DNA from: Patescibacteria group bacterium | GTDB taxonomy: Bacteria > Patescibacteriota > Patescibacteriia > 2-12-FULL-60-25 | Reading direction: 5' to 3' | Length of the DNA: 6,340 nucleotides | NCBI GenBank assembly: GCA_018824765.1 | Contig: JAHJFW010000101.1 | Coordinates: forward strand, 1-6,340 | Notes under the pieces: model-generated | What the model was told of the DNA's origin: nothing | Database searches by the model: none | What the model saw: only the letters and a program-made list of their open reading frames with translations | Part shown: positions 1 through 4,862 of the stretch, piece after piece | Position numbering within the stretch: position 1 is the stretch's first letter | Layout of the letters: each line of letters begins with the position of its first letter | Translations under genes and position numbers: made by a program

Positions 1-222
1 AAATTTGGGTTCATTGGAATTGTAGTGATGGCATGGTTGCTAGCATCCATTGGTTTGCGTTGGTCGAGGTCTCCGTTTCAGCCGTGGGTGCGTATTTCTG
101 GATTTGCGCTTCTGGCAGGACTGGCAGTTGTCCATTTTTTTACGCCGTATCTCAATCATCCGCTGGGTTTCGGGTTTTTGCTGGCGGCGGAGGGCTTTAT
201 GACTGCATCAAACCATAATTAG
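1..222 (+). CDS. C-terminal fragment of a polytopic membrane protein (possibly O-antigen ligase/polymerase-like)
   Basis: Frame 1 is open from the first base to a TAG at 220-222, so this is the 3' end of a gene that starts upstream of the window; the internal GTG/ATG codons at 25-30 should not be taken as the start. The 73 visible residues contain two hydrophobic stretches. The first is at the very beginning (FGFIGIVVMAWLLASIGL). A short basic loop (RWSRSPFQPWVR) follows, then a second stretch (ISGFALLAGLAVVHFF). A conserved-looking TPYLNHPLGFGFLLAAEGF segment and a short polar tail end the protein. A membrane helix, then a histidine, then a 'yLxHPLG' stretch near the C-terminus recalls bacterial O-antigen ligase/Wzy-type proteins, but the fragment is too short to establish the family. 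It converges on fmt. I am sure it is the end of a membrane protein and unsure of its function. Confidence 0.7.
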   Translation, partial: KFGFIGIVVMAWLLASIGLRWSRSPFQPWVRISGFALLAGLAVVHFFTPYLNHPLGFGFLLAAEGFMTASNHN

Positions 223-249
223 GGGATAAGCCGTTGAAACTACTGTTCA

Positions 250-362
250 TGTCATTCCCGCCCTCGATCGTAGTCGAGGATAAACTCCTGCGGGAATCTT
301 GAATAAGAGGAAGTAATTTTATATATCTTGGATCCCTCCGCCTTAGGCGGACGAGGATGACA
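250..362. repeat. MITE/REP-like inverted-repeat element in the convergent gap
   Basis: The element is bounded by tgtcat (250-255) and its complement atgaca (357-362). Nested inside are attcccgc (254-261) with gcgggaat (290-297), a hairpin cctcga (262-267)/tcgagg (274-279), and a perfect 7-bp arm hairpin tccgcct (337-343)/aggcgga (345-351). The 'gtcattcccgc...gcgggaatc...ggatgaca' pattern matches a style of dispersed intergenic repeat seen in many bacteria. There is no coding capacity and no transposase nearby. Neither hairpin is followed by a T-run, so they are not canonical intrinsic terminators, although they could still slow convergent transcription. Confidence 0.65.
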
Positions 363-377
363 CGAGATTGCCAACAC

Positions 378-386
378 TGTGGATAA
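378..386 (-). promoter_or_regulatory. Isolated perfect DnaA-box 9-mer
   Basis: On the minus strand these bases read TTATCCACA, the consensus high-affinity DnaA box. It directly abuts the palindromic repeat starting at 386. No second perfect box was noticed nearby, and no dnaA, dnaN or obvious AT-rich unwinding region accompanies it, so an origin is not supported. A chance 9-mer match in a window this size is possible (roughly one in twenty), hence the low confidence in function. Confidence 0.3.
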
Positions 387-422
387 CGTACCTGGTACGT
401 ACCTGGTACGTACCAGGTACGT
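386..422. repeat. 11-bp direct repeat plus inverted copy forming a perfect 26-bp palindrome
   Basis: The 11-mer acgtacctggt occurs in tandem at 386-396 and 397-407. Its exact inverse accaggtacgt follows at 412-422 after the 4-nt spacer acgt. Bases 397-422 are therefore a perfect palindrome able to form an 11-bp stem with a 4-nt loop, and the first copy can pair with the same inverse arm as an alternative. It lies immediately downstream of fmt and in the gap between convergent genes. No T-run follows on either strand. Possible roles are a transcription barrier, a protein-binding site or a repeat remnant; none can be chosen from the sequence. Confidence 0.8.
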
Positions 423-438
423 TTGATTATAATCAAAC
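421..438. repeat. Perfect 18-bp AT-rich palindrome overlapping the fmt stop codon
   Basis: gtttgattataatcaaac is its own reverse complement. It overlaps the last two bases of the upstream GC-richer palindrome and includes the fmt TGA stop (433-435 on the minus strand) and the last valine codon. Such a site could bind a dimeric protein or fold into a 3' hairpin of the fmt transcript. There is no downstream U-tract, so it is not a typical intrinsic terminator. Confidence 0.7.
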
Positions 439-1395
439 CATTTCAGACTCCAACTTTTCTTTCAGCGAAATCCAGTTTTGATATCCTCGCGTAAAAGCCT
501 CGCCGCTCATCGGAATTTTACCTTCGGGTTGGACGGTCTCGAGTTCAATCACTGTTCCTTGGCCGCATTTGACGCTGGGACGGCCTTTCCATAAGAAACG
601 CGTTCCTGCTTTGAAGGCGGCGTCATTCGGCCTGATGCGGGCCTTAAGTATTTTTAAGCGCTTGTCGCCCAATTCCATCCATGTTCCCGGCCACGGATCG
701 TAAGCGCGGACGAGCCGCTCGATTTCCGAGGAGGTGCGGTTCCAATCTATTTTTCCGTCGTCGCGCGTTAGGATTTTACAATAAATCGCCTTAGCGTGGT
801 TTTGTTCGGTCGGGAGGATTTTTTTATTAAGATATTCCGCCAAGGTTTTTGGAAGAAGCGCCGCGCCGCGCCGCGCCAGCCGCATGCTTAGCGCTCCGGC
901 GGTGTCTTCCGGCCGCATGATCTCTTCCTCCGTTGCCAAAAGCGGTCCGTGGTCCATTTCCGCATCAATTTTCATGACAGTAACTCCTGTTTTGCGGTCG
1001 CCAGCCGCGATTGCCGCCTGAATAGGCGATGCGCCGCGCCAGCGCGGGAGCAGGGAGGCATGGACATTTACGATACCGAATGCCGGAAGATCCAGAATCC
1101 ATTGCGGCAGAATTTTTCCGTATGAAACAATCACGCCCACATCGGGACGCGGATTTAGCAAATTTTGAAAACGCGCGTCATCTTTTAATTCCGCGATTTT
1201 TTGGGGCTGGAAAACCGTAATCCCAAAGCGCTGAGCCAGTAGTTTTACCGGTGGAGGCTTTAGCTCCGCATGCCTGCCGACCGGCTTATCCGCTTGCGTA
1301 ACCACTGCAATCACCTGAAATGACGGATCTCTAATCAGCGCATCCAGATGCGGTGCGGCAAAATCGGAAGTCCCGAAGAAAATGATGCGGAACAT
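433..1395 (-). CDS. fmt: Methionyl-tRNA formyltransferase
   Basis: Transfers a formyl group from 10-formyltetrahydrofolate to the amino group of initiator Met-tRNA in the cytoplasm. The protein has 320 residues, close to the usual 310-320. The N-terminal Rossmann-like formyltransferase domain (about 1-205) starts with the typical FFGTSDFAAPHLDAL (6-20). It carries the signature NVHASLLPRWRGASPI (110-125), which contains the catalytic Asn110 and His112, and the third catalytic residue is Asp148 in the MDHG motif (compare Asn/His/Asp of the E. coli enzyme). The C-terminal tRNA-binding domain (about 210-315) includes the family-typical DDGKIDW (192-198), RAYDPWPGTW (210-219) and LKILKA. ATG is at 1395-1393, and no good Shine-Dalgarno precedes it: the preceding bases are ggactaaccc. 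It lies 66 bp downstream of def with a repeat array between, in the conserved order priA-def-fmt. Its TGA stop sits inside a palindrome. All catalytic residues are present, so the enzyme should be active. Confidence 0.97.
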   Translation of the reverse strand: MFRIIFFGTSDFAAPHLDALIRDPSFQVIAVVTQADKPVGRHAELKPPPVKLLAQRFGITVFQPQKIAELKDDARFQNLLNPRPDVGVIVSYGKILPQWILDLPAFGIVNVHASLLPRWRGASPIQAAIAAGDRKTGVTVMKIDAEMDHGPLLATEEEIMRPEDTAGALSMRLARRGAALLPKTLAEYLNKKILPTEQNHAKAIYCKILTRDDGKIDWNRTSSEIERLVRAYDPWPGTWMELGDKRLKILKARIRPNDAAFKAGTRFLWKGRPSVKCGQGTVIELETVQPEGKIPMSGEAFTRGYQNWISLKEKLESEMV

Positions 1396-1400
1396 GGGTT

Positions 1401-1496
1401 AGTCCGTAAAGTCCATCAAGTCTATAAAGTCCATCAAGTCATTTCCCGAATATCATTGACTTTAAGACTTTATGGACTTTACAGACTTTATGGACT
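1401..1496. repeat. 9-nt-period repeat array in inverted orientation between def and fmt
   Basis: On the plus strand 1401-1441 consists of units agtccgtaa, agtccatca, agtctataa, agtccatca and a partial agtca. On the minus strand 1496-1457 reads agtccataa, agtctgtaa, agtccataa, then agtcttaaagtca. The two arms agree in about 33 of 41 aligned columns and face each other around a 15-nt loop (1442-1456), so a def-fmt transcript could fold a long imperfect stem-loop. The right arm lies inside def and encodes its last residues and stop codon; the left arm ends 5 nt before the fmt ATG. The units are uniform in period (9 nt, three codons), have no unique spacers, and so are not CRISPR. Confidence 0.85.
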
Positions 1497-1950
1497 CTCT
1501 ATCTTTCACCTTATCAATAAACAGGATTCCGTCCAAGTGATCGGTTTCGTGTTGGAAGGTGACAGCTTCAAGTCCTCTGCAATCCAGTGTCACTATGCGC
1601 CCATGCCGGTTCAGCGCTTCGACAGAAACTTTTTTTGCGCGCTCCACCATGCCCCAAACGTCAGGCACGCTCAAGCATCCTTCCTCTGCGATAGCCGTTG
1701 CTTCTGAAATTTTTGTTAAACGAGGATTGATATAAACCTCTCCTTTGCCGTGGCGGTTCACGACGAAAACGCGGATGTTGCGGCCGACCTGCGGCGCGGC
1801 AATGCCGACACCGTCTGCCGCGAACATTGTTTCGATTAAGACGTCAAGAAACGCCTGGAAATCTGGCGTGCCAATTGTTTTAGTTTCTACCTCAAGAGAC
1901 CGCTCTCGGAGCGATGGCGTTGGATTGGTTAGGATTGGGAGAATTGGCAT
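1462..1950 (-). CDS. def: Peptide deformylase
   Basis: Metalloenzyme that removes the N-formyl group from nascent proteins at the ribosome exit. The three diagnostic motifs are intact: motif I GVGIAAPQ (47-54), motif II EGCLSVP (90-96) with metal ligand Cys92, and motif III HETDHLDG (134-141) with metal ligands His134 and His138 and catalytic Glu135. At 162 residues it has the usual length for a bacterial deformylase. The N-terminus MPILPILTNPTPSLRERS fits the family, where a conserved 'p.LR..' follows the first strand, so the ATG at 1950-1948 is accepted even though no Shine-Dalgarno is visible (the preceding bases are ctgcaaacattatt). The final residues ESIKSVKSIKS are encoded by the 9-nt repeat array and look like a low-complexity tail added after the normal end of the fold. 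It lies between priA and fmt with 66-bp gaps on both sides. Confidence 0.97.
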   Translation of the reverse strand: MPILPILTNPTPSLRERSLEVETKTIGTPDFQAFLDVLIETMFAADGVGIAAPQVGRNIRVFVVNRHGKGEVYINPRLTKISEATAIAEEGCLSVPDVWGMVERAKKVSVEALNRHGRIVTLDCRGLEAVTFQHETDHLDGILFIDKVKDRESIKSVKSIKS

Positions 1951-1966
1951 AATAATGTTTGCAGGC

Positions 1967-1996
1967 AGCTGGTAGCTAGTAGCTGGTATATGGAGT
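1967..1996. repeat. Short repeat upstream of def, shared with the priA leader
   Basis: The region reads as degenerate copies of agctggtagct. The 12-mer gtagctggtata at 1979-1990 recurs exactly at 3784-3795 upstream of priA, and both are followed by tggag/gggag, giving 16 of 17 matching bases. On the transcribed minus strand this is tataccagctac, centred about 35 nt before the def start. It may be a leader element or a dispersed repeat. Confidence 0.6.
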
Positions 1997-2016
1997 GAAG
2001 TATTGTTGAGTTTCTT

Positions 2017-3744
2017 TTACATGAAAAATGCGATTGGGTCAAGGTCAATTATGGCTTCTTTAGCAAAAGCTTCAAGATTTAAACTGATTCCCGACTCTTT
2101 TTGGCCTGTCGGTGGCAAGGCGTGTATGACAAATCGCTCTTTTCTGCCCTTCCCTCGATAAGCGACTTTAAACGGTCCGCGGGTTTCCCATGGCAAAGGC
2201 AGAGCTGCCGTAAGCCTTGCGAACAGCTCGTCGGCTTTTTCGGCCGTGCCATCGATGAGCAGTTTTATAAGCTTGTAAGCCGGAGGATATTTAAAAGTTT
2301 TGCGCTCCTTCCATTCGGCCTGCAAAGCCTTAAGAAGTCCGTCGCTTTGCAGCCAAGAGTCAGCTGTTTCGATTAATTCCTCATCGCCTTGGACCAGCAT
2401 CTTTCCGCCGGCATTTTGGACGGCCGCAGCCAAGCGCCGATACGCAAGAATCAGCCTTTCGCGCCGCCTGATATCTTCAGCCACTCCGCCAATGAGCGAC
2501 AAATCAGTAATGATGACCAAAGCTTCGTGCGCTAATGAGTGGTTATGCCATTCTTTCAGGTCAAGGACGGAGAATGCATTTGTCGGAAAAATCCCAGCCA
2601 AGTTGCGGATCAGGCGGTCTTTGCCTGTGCGGCCGCCGGCGAGTGCAGATCCTTTGCAATTCGCGCAAACTGCCGGCAGGACGGTTTTTTGGCCGCAGCG
2701 TCCGCAGATCGCCGAGGCTTGGCCGCGCGTAACTGCAAAACCGCAATTTTGGCAGGTTAATGTCCATGCGCAATCGCGGCAGGTAACGCGGGCGGTTTCG
2801 CCTTTAATCGGATGCAGAATGATGACACGGCGTTTTTCATTAATTGCATTTTCGATTGCTGACAATGTTTGGACTTGCAGGCCTTCAATTTGCGAGCGTC
2901 CTTTTGAGTTCCATGCTACATAAGTTATTGGAATTTGAATCGAAGGAAGGTTTTGTGCTGCAACGTTTTCGATTTCGCGTAGTCGGCAGGTAGTTCCGAC
3001 TTTTATTATTTGCAAATTTGTTCGATATTCTTTTGCGCTTTCAACCAGTTGCCTTGCATCCAGTCGCGGCGACAGTTCATCCTGCTTAAAATCATCGTTT
3101 TCAGGTTCGTCGATTATCACCGTATCCGCAAAAATCGACAGCCATGCGCCAAGTCGCGTGGCAACCAGCGTTGATTTTTTTGTTGCGACGAATTCAGTCC
3201 AAGTTTTCCATGCGGCTGTGTCGTTTAGATCAGCGTGCAAAAAAGGCGCAGAAAGATGATGGGCGATCGAGGTCGCGCGATTTTTCCATGGGGTGAGAAT
3301 CAAAACGCGGCCATTTGATGATTCTGTGTAACGCCTAATTTTTTCAAAACGATTTATGGCGTAAGTTGCGATATCAGATCCGTTGCGCAGATGGTTTAAC
3401 GGGGTTGGCGTAAGTTTTTCGTGTTGCCTTTTCGGCACAGTGCGCATCCATGACAAAAGAACAGAAGGTTTTGATGAAAAAGCTCTTTGCGCCTCGCAGT
3501 ACAAAAACGGAACAATCACAGCCGGCAAATTGAAAATCAGATTAATTTTGTTGAGGTTTATAGTCTTAGCCGCGAATTCGCTATGCTCTGACGTGCTGAT
3601 CACAAGCGCCGGAGTCTGGCGATTACGAAACGGCACTTGAATCAAATCACCCACGCGAACATCACCGGCTTCGTGGCCGATTTTATAATCAAAACAGTCC
3701 ACGCCATAAGGCGTCCTTTTTACCGGAACAACGGAGATGAACAT
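2017..3744 (-). CDS. priA: PriA-like primosomal protein N', degenerate and probably without helicase activity
   Basis: PriA reloads the replicative helicase at stalled forks. This copy has 575 residues against about 730 in E. coli. The N-terminus (about 1-105) is a DNA-binding-like domain with the typical GDLIQVPFRNR (32-42). The helicase core is recognisable by alignment of GRVLILTPWKNR (145-156), VATRLGAW (194-201, in place of GTRSALF), IDEPENDDFKQDELSPRLDARQ (211-232, in place of DEEHdssyKq..PRYhaRd) and KYPPAYKLIKLLI (485-497). No Walker A GxTGSGKT is present, DEEH has become DEPE, and the GRAGR motif is replaced by LAAAVQNAGG (438-447). All eight zinc-binding cysteines remain as four CxxC pairs (322/325, 331/334, 347/350, 360/363), and the C-terminus IIDLDPIAFF matches the PriA ending. 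The cysteines suggest a retained structural or loading role without ATP-driven unwinding, like the helicase-less PriA of actinobacteria. ATG is at 3744-3742, without a Shine-Dalgarno. It starts the conserved priA-def-fmt cluster. Confidence 0.88.
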   Translation of the reverse strand: MFISVVPVKRTPYGVDCFDYKIGHEAGDVRVGDLIQVPFRNRQTPALVISTSEHSEFAAKTINLNKINLIFNLPAVIVPFLYCEAQRAFSSKPSVLLSWMRTVPKRQHEKLTPTPLNHLRNGSDIATYAINRFEKIRRYTESSNGRVLILTPWKNRATSIAHHLSAPFLHADLNDTAAWKTWTEFVATKKSTLVATRLGAWLSIFADTVIIDEPENDDFKQDELSPRLDARQLVESAKEYRTNLQIIKVGTTCRLREIENVAAQNLPSIQIPITYVAWNSKGRSQIEGLQVQTLSAIENAINEKRRVIILHPIKGETARVTCRDCAWTLTCQNCGFAVTRGQASAICGRCGQKTVLPAVCANCKGSALAGGRTGKDRLIRNLAGIFPTNAFSVLDLKEWHNHSLAHEALVIITDLSLIGGVAEDIRRRERLILAYRRLAAAVQNAGGKMLVQGDEELIETADSWLQSDGLLKALQAEWKERKTFKYPPAYKLIKLLIDGTAEKADELFARLTAALPLPWETRGPFKVAYRGKGRKERFVIHALPPTGQKESGISLNLEAFAKEAIIDLDPIAFFM

Positions 3745-3768
3745 TTCGCGGTAGAGAAGTAAGTGGGA

Positions 3769-3800
3769 AGTAGCTGGTATCTGGTAGCTGGTATAGGGAG
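3769..3800. repeat. Tandem TAGCTGGTAT repeat upstream of priA
   Basis: tagctggtat occurs at 3771-3780 and again at 3785-3794 (14-nt spacing), and a third copy lies upstream of def at 1980-1989. The repeat begins 24 nt before the priA start codon, on the minus strand reading ataccagcta. The similar placement before two genes of the cluster is noted as a finding. Dispersed repeats of this style are common in CPR intergenic DNA, so function is not assumed. Confidence 0.65.
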
Positions 3801-3920
3801 AATGACGAAATCGAATGACTAATGACGAATTAAGGAAGAATTTTCGATTTTCAATGTTTGGAAAATTTCTCGCTCACCTTTCGTCATTTCCAAACTACCC
3901 ACTACAACCTACCACCTATC
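3800..3920. repeat. Repeat-rich gap between the LigB/MEMO-like gene and priA
   Basis: This stretch contains gaatgacgaaat (3800-3811), cgaatgactaatgacgaa and an attttcgattttcaatg tract. There are two inverted pairs: aatgacgaaa (3801-3810) with tttcgtcatt (3879-3888), and gtttggaaa (3856-3864) with tttccaaac (3887-3895). A C/A-rich tract of degenerate ctaccac/ctacaac units fills 3895-3920. The 12-mer gaatgacgaaat recurs at 4826-4837 in the next gap. The inverted pairs could form hairpins after the stop of the upstream gene, but no T-run follows. No gene was seen here. Confidence 0.6.
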
Positions 3921-3929
3921 GTCTAACAA

Positions 3930-4721
3930 TTATTTTAAATCGAATCTTGCTGTCAGATAGCCGACACCAAAAGGAGCCTCATAGGATAGAACTTTGGTTT
4001 CTAGGTTCATTCCATCGAGGACGCCGAATAGAGTGGAAATCGGCCTAAAGCCGCACTGGGCCGCGTTTTCAACAATATTAGAATCAAGTGAAAACAAAGT
4101 GTTCGGGTCTTTATTGGCCAAACTGTCTCGGACAGCTTGGTCGAAAAGCGGTCCTTCGGTTGAATCGCCTGCCGGAGATTCGTGGCTTAATTTATGCGAT
4201 AGGTCTGCGCTGGCAATAACCACAACCCGCGCTTCTTCAGCGTGCAGTACGCGTTTGAGTTGGCGGCCAAATTCGAAATGTGCGCGACCGTCCTGCATTG
4301 AGGGTGAAATCGGAATAAGTTTCCAAGCTGTGAGATGTTGCGTTAATAATAGAAGTGGGACTGAATAACCATAATCCAATTCTTCGCTAGAGCTTAATGT
4401 CAAAGGTACGCCTTCGTTGCGCAATTTTCGCTGCAGCCTGTCAATCATCAAATAATCGCTTTTAGCAGTGATGGTAGTTGTAAAATCGCCAAAAGCTTTA
4501 AACCCACAGACATATTTGCTGGCAAGGTTGATGCTATATGCGTCAGGATAGCGGGTGCCGTGCGGTGCGATAATGCAAATCGAATTCGGTTTAGCCAAAT
4601 AGACGGCCTGCTCGATTTCTGCATAAGCCTGCAGTGTGGCTTTTAATTTTTCGCGATGCTCTTTGCCTACCGTCGGCAAAAGTAAAGGCGAGTGGGGGAC
4701 AATGGCTGAAAAGACGATCAT
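3930..4721 (-). CDS. LigB/MEMO-superfamily protein (class III extradiol dioxygenase-like, AmmeMemoRadiSam system protein B-like)
   Basis: A 263-residue cytosolic protein of the fold shared by class III extradiol ring-cleavage dioxygenases (LigB) and MEMO proteins. The N-terminus has SAIVPHSPLLLP (5-16) with His10. APHGTRYPD (52-60) provides His54. ASADLSHKLSH (170-180) contains the DLSH motif with Asp173 and His176, and SYEAPFGVGYLTARF (246-260) contains Glu248. His10, His54 and Glu248 sit where LigB binds iron, and His176 where LigB has its catalytic base. It also has CGFRP (223-227), resembling the cysteine motif of MEMO. In the LDYGYSVPL segment (115-123) tyrosine replaces the histidine more often seen (LDHG.xVPL). 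The usual MEMO-B partners, an AMMECR1-domain protein and a radical SAM enzyme, are not in the window. The substrate is unknown. ATG at 4721-4719 begins MIVFSAIVPH, which fits the family; there is no Shine-Dalgarno. The gaps are 141 bp upstream and 185 bp downstream. Confidence 0.85.
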   Translation of the reverse strand: MIVFSAIVPHSPLLLPTVGKEHREKLKATLQAYAEIEQAVYLAKPNSICIIAPHGTRYPDAYSINLASKYVCGFKAFGDFTTTITAKSDYLMIDRLQRKLRNEGVPLTLSSSEELDYGYSVPLLLLTQHLTAWKLIPISPSMQDGRAHFEFGRQLKRVLHAEEARVVVIASADLSHKLSHESPAGDSTEGPLFDQAVRDSLANKDPNTLFSLDSNIVENAAQCGFRPISTLFGVLDGMNLETKVLSYEAPFGVGYLTARFDLK

Positions 4722-4733
4722 AAACGTAACAAA

Positions 4734-4848
4734 TTACGAATGACTAAATCTGAATGACGAATGAGGAACGGTGGAAAAATTTTCAATTTTTAATTTCCAA
4801 TATTCAATGATAGATGGGAAAGGATGAATGACGAAATTTCAATGAGGG
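4734..4848. repeat. Repeat-rich gap between the secreted-protein gene and the LigB/MEMO-like gene
   Basis: Degenerate gaatgacgaa units occur at 4738-4763 and at 4826-4837, the latter matching 3800-3811 exactly over 12 bases. Between them lies an A/T tract, ttttcaatttttaatttcc, with a weak AT-only hairpin (aaaaatt 4775-4781, aattttt 4785-4791) flanked by tggaaa/tttcca. The style matches the gap at 3800-3895. No gene or clear promoter was seen. Confidence 0.6.
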
Positions 4849-4862
4849 AGATTAGCAAATAA

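Noticed and set aside
197..436. 79-codon minus-strand open frame across the convergent gap
   Set aside because: It starts inside the palindrome, runs through the inverted-repeat element and overlaps the end of the membrane-protein gene. The translation looks repeat-derived with no family likeness.
378..438. Chromosomal origin of replication
   Set aside because: Only one perfect DnaA box was seen, with no dnaA/dnaN neighbours and no extended AT-rich unwinding region.
1401..1496. CRISPR-like array
   Set aside because: The units are only 9 nt, are contiguous without spacers, occur in opposite orientations, and no cas genes are near.
2300..2923. 207-codon plus-strand open frame
   Set aside because: It lies wholly antisense to the zinc-finger part of priA, which has convincing motifs. 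The translation is Ser/Arg/Pro-rich noise typical of a shadow frame.
3994..4368. 124-codon plus-strand open frame
   Set aside because: It is antisense to the LigB/MEMO-like gene and carries no recognisable domain.
3930..4721. Confident call as an aromatic-ring extradiol dioxygenase
   Set aside because: Metal-ligand-like residues are present, but the MEMO-like cysteine, the Tyr at 117 and the lack of any aromatic catabolism genes make a specific reaction unsupported.
4772..4799. Intrinsic terminator for the secreted-protein gene
   Set aside because: The stem is almost all A/T (7 bp), and no convincing GC stem followed by a U-tract exists. It fits the general A/T repeat style of the gap.
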